From an uncultured Sphaerochaeta sp. (GTDB taxonomy: Bacteria > Spirochaetota > Spirochaetia > Sphaerochaetales > Sphaerochaetaceae): DNA of 64,000 nucleotides. The number at the start of each line of letters is the position of its first letter. Within the stretch, counting starts at the first letter, position 1. The stretch covers positions 2,418,001-2,482,000 of the forward strand of contig NZ_OY781063.1 in the NCBI RefSeq assembly GCF_963676285.1, written 5' to 3'. This document shows, in pieces, positions 9,091-16,132 of this stretch. The position numbers and the translations under genes are program-made. The notes below the pieces were generated by a model. It was not told the DNA's origin, ran no database searches, and was given only the letters and a program-made list of their open reading frames with translations.

Positions 9091-9798
9091 ATGGTAATTC
9101 AAGAGTTAAACGAACTGAGTCCTCTTCGCGTATTTGAGCAGTCTTTGGACGGTGGGCTTGGTCGTGGGAACCTCGGGGTCCTTGTTTCCCGTCACGGTGT
9201 TGGCAAGACAGCCTGTTTGGTCCATCTTGCTACTGATAAGCTACTGAGAGGGGAGCATGTCATTCATGTCTCGTTCTCTGGAAATGTAGAACATGTCATC
9301 AACTGGTATAAGGAAGTATTCAGGGAAGTCTCTGATGGTCGTACCCTTGATGATGCAGCGACCGTGTACAACAATATTCTCAGTAACCGTGTGGTCATGA
9401 ATTTCAGCCAGGAGAATGTCACCATTGATAAGGTGCTTTCCAGTCTGGAAACCTTGATCAACCATGGGAGTTTCAAGGCAGACGCCATTCTCTTTGATGG
9501 ATACAAGCTAACCGTTGCGACTGAGGATGATGTTCGTAAGATCAAGCAGTTTGCACAGAATATGAATCTGGAGGTATGGTTCAGTGTATCTCCTGTTCGC
9601 TCTGATGTTATGTATGACAAATATGGTGTCCCAAACACCATGCACAAATATATCGATTTGATTGATGTCCTTATTGGTCTTATTTACAATGAGGAACGAG
9701 ACAAAGTGGTAATGACGGCCGTGAAGGCCCACGAGGGGGTATACGAGAAGCCTATGGGCGTAAGTCTCGATCCCAAGACCATGCTCATTTCCAAGTAG
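9091..9798 (+). CDS. RecA/KaiC-like P-loop ATPase of unknown function
   Basis: A 235-residue protein that I do not recognise by name. SRHGVGKT (33-40) is a Walker A motif in which the usual first glycine is serine, and ADAILFDGYKL is a Walker B candidate. The order P-loop, substrate-like strand HVIHVSFSG, then the acidic strand resembles RecA-fold ATPases. Later segments (VWFSVSPVRSDVMYDKYGVPNTM) have no clear homologue I can name. Reading could begin at a TTG at 9076, but GGAGGTGAG at 9078-9086 marks the ATG at 9091. It is followed by a strong terminator, so it is expressed alone or with fusA. Confidence 0.6.
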   Translation: MVIQELNELSPLRVFEQSLDGGLGRGNLGVLVSRHGVGKTACLVHLATDKLLRGEHVIHVSFSGNVEHVINWYKEVFREVSDGRTLDDAATVYNNILSNRVVMNFSQENVTIDKVLSSLETLINHGSFKADAILFDGYKLTVATEDDVRKIKQFAQNMNLEVWFSVSPVRSDVMYDKYGVPNTMHKYIDLIDVLIGLIYNEERDKVVMTAVKAHEGVYEKPMGVSLDPKTMLISK

Positions 9799-9806
9799 TG
9801 TTCAGA

Positions 9807-9833
9807 AGAAGGCCGCGTTTGCGGCCTTCTTTT
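9807..9833 (+). terminator. Strong Rho-independent terminator
   Basis: AGAAGGCCGC (9807-9816) and GCGGCCTTCT (9821-9830) pair perfectly over 10 bases around a GTTT loop, and a T-run follows. It ends the ATPase gene on the plus strand. Confidence 0.85.
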
Positions 9834-9851
9834 CAATAAATCGATACAGGA

Positions 9852-9873
9852 GACCGGCTTGAGGAGGCCGGTC
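9852..9873 (-). terminator. Possible terminator hairpin of the sulfoquinovose operon
   Basis: GACCGGC (9852-9858) pairs with GCCGGTC (9867-9873). It lies just after the last gene of the minus-strand operon (stop at 9878), where a terminator is expected, but no T-run follows on that strand. Confidence 0.4.
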
Positions 9874-9877
9874 TTCA

Positions 9878-10588
9878 TCATGATACAGGAATAACCCTGC
9901 GGTTCGGGCCTCTCAGCCCAGCATGAACCCCTTGTTTGATGAGTTTCTCTCGTTCAGGATGGGCAATAAGCCACTTGTTGTTGTTGATGAGCAGTCTTGA
10001 TTCAGGATCGTTTGATCGCTTGAGCACTGCCTTCATCTTCTCTTCAAGTGGTTCATTGGTTCCTCTGGGGAGCACAATGATGGATTTGAATCCATTATTT
10101 GACACGGCACAGGGGGCAAAGTGGAGAACATTGGCATCAACAATGGTCACCGATCCCTTGGGGAAATAGAAGAGTTCTGCCTTTGTAGTATCGACTGAAT
10201 CATAATCCTGCATTGCAGAGAAGGGTGTGAGAAACTGTAGGCAGTCAGTTACTGCAATGAACAATTCTGGACTCTTGTGATACTCCATTCCGTTTATACA
10301 CTGGTTCTTTCCATTACAGTACCCGATCTGGATGTCCTGGCCACCATAATAGAGTTTGAGCTCCTCCATGAGAGAGGTTTCTTCCAATGCTGGAAGGTAT
10401 GTCTCATATGTGGTGTCTTGTTCTGGAATAGTGGTCACACGATCTGCTAGTGAAACCAACTCGGTAGCATCAAAGTCATGGAGAATCCGACCGTATTCCT
10501 TGAATCGGGAAGACTCTATTGAATGAATTTTCTCATTTGGATTGTTTCTCACAAGGTCCAACGGAACGTGAAACTGGGATGTTTTCAT
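9878..10588 (-). CDS. DUF4867 family protein, sulfoquinovose cluster
   Basis: A 236-residue soluble protein with the features of the DUF4867 family: a cupin-like run GGQDIQIGYCNGKNQ, then MEYHKSPELFIAVTD, FYFPKGSVTIVDANVLHFAPC and PLEEKMKAVLKRSNDPE. From memory, DUF4867 genes recur in bacterial sulfoquinovose clusters; whether they carry the sugar isomerase step or an accessory role I cannot settle here. The conserved EYHKSPE and HFAPC histidines could bind a metal. The frame is open from 10603, but a GAGGT site before the ATG at 10588 decides the start, 4 bases after the exporter stop. It is the last gene of a six-gene, nearly gapless operon that starts at the transketolase genes. Confidence 0.7.
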   Translation of the reverse strand: MKTSQFHVPLDLVRNNPNEKIHSIESSRFKEYGRILHDFDATELVSLADRVTTIPEQDTTYETYLPALEETSLMEELKLYYGGQDIQIGYCNGKNQCINGMEYHKSPELFIAVTDCLQFLTPFSAMQDYDSVDTTKAELFYFPKGSVTIVDANVLHFAPCAVSNNGFKSIIVLPRGTNEPLEEKMKAVLKRSNDPESRLLINNNKWLIAHPEREKLIKQGVHAGLRGPNRRVIPVS

Positions 10589-10592
10589 AGCA

Positions 10593-11336
10593 TTACCTCG
10601 CAAATAATAGCATCACTATACCAGTAGCCAGCAACATGGAAAAGACAATTAAGGAAAAATGACGAGCATCAACCTTTTTATGGATATGCTCCCCTGCAAT
10701 GATTCCTGCCACCACAAACGGAACAAGCATCGCTGTCGTTTTTGCCACTGGGAGCGTCAATGATCCCTCAATGAGATACCCTGCAATGATGATGGTGTTC
10801 AGTGTTGTCCAGAGCAGGCAGAGTGTTGCCCTGAACCTTCCCTTGTCCGGCAGGGCCCTGGTTGCATACAGTACCACAAGCGGACCCCCAGAAGAGAAGA
10901 CCCCATGCACGATACCGCCAAGGAAGAGATAGAGATAATAGGGGAGTACCTTATACCCTGTAGGAGGGGCACTATCACCTGTCCTTCTTACCTGACGATA
11001 GAGTTGGCTGACTGACACCACAATGATGAAGAGTGCAAGTATCAGGTTCAGGCTACCGCTCTGCTGTGAGCGGAACAAGTACATGCCTACCGGTAACCCA
11101 AGGAGCATCAAGCCAGTGATGATGGTATATTGCCTCCAGTCAATCTTCGAGAAATTCCTTATCACAATATACAGCGCCAGTAGCCAAGCGAGGATGGTAA
11201 TAACCTTTACCGCTGTCTTGACACCCAGTAATGCACTGATAAATGGCATTGCAAGCACTGAGCATCCAAATCCTGTCACTGCTTCAAGGGCATGGGTCAC
11301 AAAGACCACCAGTCCACTGATGACCAAGGTGGTCAC
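10593..11336 (-). CDS. TauE/SafE (TSUP) family exporter, probable organosulfonate exporter
   Basis: A 247-residue membrane protein with about eight hydrophobic segments and the TSUP-type start GLVVFVTHALEAVTGFGCSVLAMPF. Family members move sulfonates, sulfite or other small sulfur anions and recur in sulfoglycolytic gene clusters as the exporter for the end product. Here it follows the iron alcohol dehydrogenase with a 4-base overlap, so the exported compound is likely the C2 sulfonate made by that enzyme (isethionate is my best guess). Family call is firm; the substrate is inferred from the neighbours. Confidence 0.8.
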   Translation of the reverse strand: MTTLVISGLVVFVTHALEAVTGFGCSVLAMPFISALLGVKTAVKVITILAWLLALYIVIRNFSKIDWRQYTIITGLMLLGLPVGMYLFRSQQSGSLNLILALFIIVVSVSQLYRQVRRTGDSAPPTGYKVLPYYLYLFLGGIVHGVFSSGGPLVVLYATRALPDKGRFRATLCLLWTTLNTIIIAGYLIEGSLTLPVAKTTAMLVPFVVAGIIAGEHIHKKVDARHFSLIVFSMLLATGIVMLLFAR

Positions 11337-12502
11337 CGTTTTGCCTCCAGTAGTGAGTAAAGATCTTCCATCGAGAGAGGCGGAACTTGGTTGTGCAGCT
11401 TTGGGTCGGTCTCTACACGAGAAAACTCCCTATGGATCGTATCGCTATCGATATGCAGGGAGAGATCCTTGAAACTGCGGGGAATGTTAAGGTGGGAGAG
11501 CAAGGAATCAATATCATCACGTAGGGCTGAGACCAATGCATCTCTTTCCATTTGCTCGGGATGCACCATCTTTCCCAGCTTTGCAAGCTCCTTTCGGTTC
11601 TGCTCATCCCTTGCAGCCCAATCGAATACCTCAAGCAAGGTGAACGCACAGGACAGCCCATGTGGTATATGCCAATTCTCTGAGAGAATGAAGGAAATTG
11701 CATGTCCTGCAGCCGTTCCCGTAAGATTGAAGGCAATTCCCGCCTCATTGGATGCTTTCAGCATCTGCTGTTGCAAGACTCCTCTCTCTTGATTCTCTAC
11801 AATTGCGTCATAGAGTTTTGGAAGCGTCTGAAGAACCTTGTATGCTGCTTCCCTCGCACACTCCCTGGTGATTGCCGTGCTGTTCTTGTTCCAGATGGAC
11901 TCAAGAGCATGGTCGAGAGCATCCAGGCCCGTTGCTGCACAGAGTCCAGGAGGAACTGTATCGAGCAAGGAAGCGATGAGGATTGCTGCATGTGCACTCA
12001 TGAGAGGAGAACCCAAGGTATGCTTTCTCCCTGTACCATCACTATACACCCCAACCTTGGTGACCTCTGAGCCGGTTCCTGCGGTGGTAGGGATCAAGAC
12101 CAAGGGTAGGGAGCCTTTGGTGATGGGTTTCCCCTGCAGGTACGATTCAAGGGAGCCTTTGTTGGTCATCAGCATCGCCAAGGCTTTTGCTGAGTCGAGC
12201 ACACTGCCTCCTCCGATTCCAAGGATAATATCGGTATTCATGAATCGCTTGTCATGAAATATTGCCTCAATGTCTCTGGTTCTCGGATTGGGTTGCACCT
12301 GGTTGAAGACCTCAACAGGGGTGAGCTCTGCCAACTCATCGATCAAGACCTGCTTTCCATGTATGGGGGCATCGTCAGTGACGATGCTGACATGCATTGG
12401 ACCAGGAAGATTTGCCGTATAGCGCAGGATCCTTTCAAGTTCAGAACCTTGCAATGAGGAACAGCTCAAGATATGAACGGGACTTAGCAGACTGCTGATC
12501 AT
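11333..12502 (-). CDS. Iron-dependent alcohol dehydrogenase, probable sulfoacetaldehyde reductase
   Basis: A 389-residue group III (iron-containing) alcohol dehydrogenase. The NAD(P)-binding site shows GIGGGSVLDSAKA and the region PTTAGTGSEVTKVGVY, and the metal site lies in GHAISFILSENWHIPHGLSCAF with the expected histidines. In the sulfo-transketolase pathway the C2 fragment is sulfoacetaldehyde, and enzymes of this family reduce it to isethionate in taurine- and sulfoquinovose-fermenting bacteria; that is the role proposed here because of the neighbours. This would also recycle NADH in a fermenter. It overlaps both neighbouring genes by 4 bases. A generic aldehyde reductase role cannot be excluded. 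Confidence 0.75.
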   Translation of the reverse strand: MISSLLSPVHILSCSSLQGSELERILRYTANLPGPMHVSIVTDDAPIHGKQVLIDELAELTPVEVFNQVQPNPRTRDIEAIFHDKRFMNTDIILGIGGGSVLDSAKALAMLMTNKGSLESYLQGKPITKGSLPLVLIPTTAGTGSEVTKVGVYSDGTGRKHTLGSPLMSAHAAILIASLLDTVPPGLCAATGLDALDHALESIWNKNSTAITRECAREAAYKVLQTLPKLYDAIVENQERGVLQQQMLKASNEAGIAFNLTGTAAGHAISFILSENWHIPHGLSCAFTLLEVFDWAARDEQNRKELAKLGKMVHPEQMERDALVSALRDDIDSLLSHLNIPRSFKDLSLHIDSDTIHREFSRVETDPKLHNQVPPLSMEDLYSLLEAKR

Positions 12503-12969
12503 CTGAAATGCTCCTCTTCAATTGCCTGTACCTGGGAGAATGCATTACTGAGGAAGTCCTTCTTGAACTCCATTTTCTGGGTGAAGGACATTGCCAACCA
12601 AGCATCGACAATCTGCACACCGAGGAAAGGAGCAGTAATCCACCCACCCATCGTAATTACATTGGCGTTGTTCACAATCTTTGCCCGCTCTGCGCTGAAG
12701 ATGCTGTCCACAACGCAAGCGTAAATACCCTTGTGCTTGTTGGCGACAATGGCCATACCCTGCCCAGTCCCGCATATCAGGATGCCTTTCTCTGCTTTTC
12801 CTTCCTGGAGTGCCTTGGCAACCTTGGGAGCCTGGATGAAGTAGGGTTGTGGTGTATCTACGGATTCAATGCCGAAGTCGAGCACTTCATAGCCTTGTTC
12901 CTGCAGATGCTTGGTAATCTCTACCTTGAGAGGGAATCCTGAGAGGTCTGATGCAATTGCAATTTTCAT
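12499..12969 (-). CDS. RpiB/LacA/LacB-family sugar isomerase, probable 4-deoxy-4-sulfoerythrose isomerase
   Basis: A 156-residue protein with the RpiB fold signature CGTGQGMAIVANK and the catalytic cysteine C66. Several residues that in RpiB bind the phosphate or open the ring have changed: the His of the D-H-x-G motif is Leu9 (SDLSG), the His of H-N-D is Val99 (KIVNNAN) and the Arg expected in the G-x-R-V motif is Trp110. An isomerase of a non-phosphorylated sulfonated sugar would be expected to differ there, and the sulfo-transketolase pathway includes an RpiB-type sulfoerythrose isomerase (SqwI). The frame is open upstream to 13041, but AAGGAG precedes the ATG at 12969, which overlaps the transketolase stop by 4 bases. 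Confidence 0.75.
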   Translation of the reverse strand: MKIAIASDLSGFPLKVEITKHLQEQGYEVLDFGIESVDTPQPYFIQAPKVAKALQEGKAEKGILICGTGQGMAIVANKHKGIYACVVDSIFSAERAKIVNNANVITMGGWITAPFLGVQIVDAWLAMSFTQKMEFKKDFLSNAFSQVQAIEEEHFR

Positions 12970-13904
12970 GATTTGCTCCTTAGTGAGAGTGTTTTTCTTA
13001 CGATTTCTTCTGCCGTGAGCTTGTAGTAAGCTTGTAACCAATCCTGCGTTCCTACCTGGCCGAACTCATCATGGATGCCTACCATTGCCATAGGGGTAGG
13101 GAGGGTAGTACTGAGCAAGTTGGCAACCGCAGCTCCTAGTCCTCCTGCAACTTGATGATTTTCGGCTGTAACGATGGCCCCTGTTTTCTTTGCATAGGTG
13201 AGGACAAGTTCATCATCCAGAGGTTTTACGGTATGCATATCGATGACTGCTGCGCTGATGCCTTGTTCCTTCAGGAGTTCTGCCGCCTTGAGAGCCTCGG
13301 GAACCAGGATTGCGCCCAGGGCAATAATGGTAACATCAGTTCCATCTTTCAGTACTTTCCCTTTTCCCAAGGTGAACACCTCATCCTCTGCATACAACGG
13401 TTGGATTGCTTTACGATGAAGTCGCATATAGGTACAACCATAGTGTTCGGCGCACTGCCTGACCAACGCCTTCAAGCTAATCGGATCGGAGGGTTCAAGA
13501 ATGGTAAGATTAGGAATCATACGCATAAGCCCAATGTCCTCGAAAGGCATATGGGTTCCCCCATTGAAGGCCGCACTGATACCGGGGTCTGTGCCCACCA
13601 GCTTAACATTCAGCTTTGCATAATTTGCGGAGATGAAGAACTGGTCGAAGACCCGGCGGCTGGCAAAACAACCGAAGGTTGCTGCAAACGGGATTTTCCC
13701 GCCAGCACTCAAGCCAGCTGCCACTCCCACGAGGTTTGCTTCGGCAACCCCGACATCAACAGCGCGTTCAGGAAAGTGCTGTTTGAAAGGCATTGTACCG
13801 GAAGCTTTCATCAGGTCAGCTTCCAGAACCATAATCCGCTCATCATCCTCGGCCAAGGTGAGGAGGGTATCGCAATAGACCCCTCGCATCTCTTTCATTT
13901 CCAT
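12966..13904 (-). CDS. Transketolase, C-terminal subunit (sulfo-transketolase candidate)
   Basis: A 312-residue protein covering the pyrimidine-binding and C-terminal domains of a split transketolase. Landmarks are LEADLMKASGT, FPERAVDVGVAEANLVGVAAGLS with the catalytic glutamate of the thiamine ring, FGCFASRRVFDQ and MHTVKPLD. It pairs with the N-terminal subunit encoded just upstream. In the sulfo-transketolase route a two-subunit enzyme (SqwGH) acts twice, moving C2 units from sulfofructose and then from sulfoerythrulose to glyceraldehyde 3-phosphate. The frame is open from 13940; GGAGAG before the ATG at 13904 decides the start, 10 bases after the upstream stop. Confidence 0.82.
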   Translation of the reverse strand: MEMKEMRGVYCDTLLTLAEDDERIMVLEADLMKASGTMPFKQHFPERAVDVGVAEANLVGVAAGLSAGGKIPFAATFGCFASRRVFDQFFISANYAKLNVKLVGTDPGISAAFNGGTHMPFEDIGLMRMIPNLTILEPSDPISLKALVRQCAEHYGCTYMRLHRKAIQPLYAEDEVFTLGKGKVLKDGTDVTIIALGAILVPEALKAAELLKEQGISAAVIDMHTVKPLDDELVLTYAKKTGAIVTAENHQVAGGLGAAVANLLSTTLPTPMAMVGIHDEFGQVGTQDWLQAYYKLTAEEIVRKTLSLRSKS

Positions 13905-13914
13905 GATCTCTCTC

Positions 13915-14736
13915 CTATCTGAGTGCCTGGATGGCTTCATTTGCAGTATTCAGATCGAAAGCCATGTTATGGTTTGCAACCTTGCCTTCACAGAAAGCAG
14001 CACCCTTCCCCTTGATCGTATCAAGGATGATCATGGACGGTTTGCCTCTCTGTTCCTTTGCCTTTTCTATAGCCATGTCCATGGCTGAGAGATCATGGCC
14101 ATCAACCCGTTGGGTAAACCAACCGAAACTGGTCCATTTTTCCTCGATGTCCCCAAGGTTTAGGATTTCATCGGTGGTCCCGTCTATCTGCATCTTGTTG
14201 TAATCGGTGAAGGCGATGAGATGATCAATGTGGTGGTGTGAAGCGAACATTGCGGCCTCCCAGTTCTGTCCTTCCTGACTCTCCCCATCCCCGATAATTG
14301 CATACACAAAGGATTCCTTCTTATCCATCTTCATTGCATAGGCAAGGCCACATGCAGAGGAAAGTCCTTGGCCTAGTGAGCCGGTTGTCATGTCTATACC
14401 CTTGGTTTTTGTCCGATCACAGTGACTGGGTAGATTGGTACCGCCTTGATTCAGAGTTTTCAACTCCTCAATGGGGAAAAAGCCTTTCAGGGCGAGTGTG
14501 GCATAAAGGGCAGGCCCTGCATGTCCTTTGGAGAGTACCAGCAGGTCTCTCTCATCCCAAAGAGGATTGGTTGGGTCGATTTGCATAACCTTGCCATAGA
14601 GTAGGGCAAGAAGGTCGACAATGGAGAGAGCTCCCCCAATATGTCCGACACCAAGATTGCCGATGGTAAACAGAGTTTTTGCACGAACTTCTTTGGCAAA
14701 GATTGCCAGTTGTTTAGATTGTTCTGAGGAGAGCAT
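13915..14736 (-). CDS. Transketolase, N-terminal subunit (sulfo-transketolase candidate)
   Basis: A 273-residue thiamine-diphosphate-binding subunit. The cofactor motif runs from G149-D150-G151 (IIGDGESQEGQNWE) to Y179-N180, and the metal and substrate region LGVGHIGGALSIVD and SKGHAGPALYA are present. It is the first gene of the minus-strand operon. AGAGGT lies 7 bases before the ATG, and a promoter with an overlapping inverted repeat lies directly upstream. Split transketolases also occur in ordinary pentose metabolism, so the sulfonate role rests on the cluster as a whole. Confidence 0.82.
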   Translation of the reverse strand: MLSSEQSKQLAIFAKEVRAKTLFTIGNLGVGHIGGALSIVDLLALLYGKVMQIDPTNPLWDERDLLVLSKGHAGPALYATLALKGFFPIEELKTLNQGGTNLPSHCDRTKTKGIDMTTGSLGQGLSSACGLAYAMKMDKKESFVYAIIGDGESQEGQNWEAAMFASHHHIDHLIAFTDYNKMQIDGTTDEILNLGDIEEKWTSFGWFTQRVDGHDLSAMDMAIEKAKEQRGKPSMIILDTIKGKGAAFCEGKVANHNMAFDLNTANEAIQALR

Positions 14737-14751
14737 AAGGGTACCTCTAAT

Positions 14752-14774
14752 TAGTTACTTAGTGAAAGTAACTA
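14752..14774. promoter_or_regulatory. Operator for the ROK repressor (left/central copy)
   Basis: TAGTTACTT (14752-14760) and AAGTAACTA (14766-14774) form a perfect 9-base inverted repeat with a 5-base centre. It lies between the divergent transketolase and ROK genes. It overlaps the -10 of the minus-strand promoter and precedes a TATAAT (14773-14778) on the plus strand, so a bound repressor would block both. A near-identical copy occurs at 16067-16089. Confidence 0.7.
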
Positions 14775-14799
14775 TAATCTATCCCAAGAACCTTGTAAA
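14771..14799 (-). promoter_or_regulatory. Promoter of the transketolase operon
   Basis: On the minus strand TTTACA (14799-14794) and TATAGT (14776-14771) are 17 bases apart, a good sigma-70-type promoter. Its -10 lies inside the inverted repeat at 14752-14774, which makes repression by steric block likely. Confidence 0.6.
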
Positions 14800-14858
14800 G
14801 CTACTTCCTGTGGATTTTTTTCCCGGATGGGATTAGACTGAGCGAAAAGGAAGGGCAT

Positions 14859-16022
14859 ATGCAAGGCAATCCACTCAGAACGGCTGATTTACGGGTACAT
14901 AACCAGAATATTGTACTCTCCATGATCCATGCTGCCGGGAGGCAGGGGACCAGTCAGTCTGAGGTTGTACAACAGACTGGATTGAAGGCTCCTACGATTT
15001 TCAGGATTTTTTCGGCTTTGGAAGAGGATGGCTTGATTGAGACAATCGAAGGGGGGAGTGAAGACTCCACCATCCGGAAAGGCCGACGTCCAGTTTTCTA
15101 TGTGGTCTCGAAGAATGCACGATTCACTATTGGTCTTGAGTTCTGGGCTGCTTTCCTCTCCCTCGGTGTTTTCAACTTTCAGGGTGAGAGAATCCACTCT
15201 GCTATGCACCCTCTCCCAGGGAATGTCCAAGCACAGGAAGTCACCGACCTCATCGTCACAGAAATTGAACGCGTGCTACATGATCTCCACATTGAGAAAG
15301 AACGGGTGATCGGGGTGGGTGTTGCCGCCCCTGGTCAGGTCGACCTCGAGAGGAAGCGTGTTCGTTATTATCCAAGGATTGAGGGAATGAAGGACATTGC
15401 CTTGGTCGAGGAACTGGAATCCCGCCTGGATATTCCCGTCATGATTCACAACAATTGTAGTGCCCTTGCACTGAGTGAGTACCGACATGGAGGTTATGAC
15501 CATCAGGGGAGTATGTTCACCTTCCTGCTCAGGACCGGGGTAAATGGTGCCTTTGTACATGATGACGAGATCTATGTGAACAGCAGGAACCAAACAATAG
15601 AGACAGGACATATCCCGATCAATGCAGATGGTCCTAGGTGCAGCTGTGGTTCCAGAGGATGCCTGCAGGCCTACCTGCAGGACCTTGATCCGAACTCCCT
15701 CGACTTGCGTCTTGCCCTCTTCGAGGGACTCGATGAAAGATTGCAGTCAGGGGACCCTGTTGCAAGGCGAACCATCGAACGTTCTGCAGGGTATCTTGTT
15801 GTTGCCATCAAGGTTTTGATGAGACTCTTCGCTCCCAAGTCATTCCTCTTTGTTGGTTGTTGTGATGTTGTAGCTGAGGCGATTCGGGAACAGGTTGCTC
15901 GCCTGCTCGATGAACCAGATGCCTTCAGCACCGAGCCACCACGCATTTTCTCAACAGCGTATGATCCCCTTCTTGCACAGAAGGGTGCCTCCGATCTGGT
16001 GCTGCAGGAGTTCTTCAGATAA
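14859..16022 (+). CDS. ROK-family transcriptional repressor
   Basis: A 387-residue regulator. An N-terminal winged helix-turn-helix (about 15-65: QSEVVQQTGLKAPTIFRIFSALEEDGLIE) is followed by a ROK sugar-kinase-like domain with GVGVAAPGQVD and the ROK zinc motif ending in RCSCGSRGCLQAY. ROK regulators bind DNA until a sugar or sugar derivative binds the kinase-like domain. Its position between the two halves of the sulfoquinovose locus, and the matching inverted repeats before both, make it the likely local repressor. The inducer is probably sulfoquinovose or a breakdown product; that part is inference. The ATG is preceded by AAGGAAGGG. Confidence 0.85.
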   Translation: MQGNPLRTADLRVHNQNIVLSMIHAAGRQGTSQSEVVQQTGLKAPTIFRIFSALEEDGLIETIEGGSEDSTIRKGRRPVFYVVSKNARFTIGLEFWAAFLSLGVFNFQGERIHSAMHPLPGNVQAQEVTDLIVTEIERVLHDLHIEKERVIGVGVAAPGQVDLERKRVRYYPRIEGMKDIALVEELESRLDIPVMIHNNCSALALSEYRHGGYDHQGSMFTFLLRTGVNGAFVHDDEIYVNSRNQTIETGHIPINADGPRCSCGSRGCLQAYLQDLDPNSLDLRLALFEGLDERLQSGDPVARRTIERSAGYLVVAIKVLMRLFAPKSFLFVGCCDVVAEAIREQVARLLDEPDAFSTEPPRIFSTAYDPLLAQKGASDLVLQEFFR

Positions 16023-16066
16023 AAAAATAACAGATTTTCATTGACGGTTTCTTGTTTGTAGTATTT

Positions 16067-16089
16067 ACTTACTTATGGAAAGTAACTAA
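16067..16089. promoter_or_regulatory. Operator for the ROK repressor (right copy)
   Basis: TACTTACTT (16067-16075) and AAGTAACTA (16081-16089) repeat the operator at 14752-14774, with one mismatch in the left arm and the same 5-base centre. A TTGACG (16042-16047) lies upstream as a possible -35, and TATTTA (16063-16068) could be a -10 at 15-base spacing. It controls the isomerase-transporter-glycosidase operon. Confidence 0.65.
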
Positions 16090-16132
16090 ATTGAGCATCT
16101 TTGGTTTGCTCATGCAGAGTGAGGAGTAGTGT

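Noticed and set aside
12499..12969. Annotation as housekeeping ribose-5-phosphate isomerase B
   Set aside because: Phosphate-contact residues are changed and the gene is embedded in the sulfoquinovose operon.
13152..13922. A 256-codon plus-strand frame opposite the transketolase C-terminal subunit
   Set aside because: The minus-strand frame has the transketolase motifs and a good ribosome-binding site; the plus-strand frame has neither.
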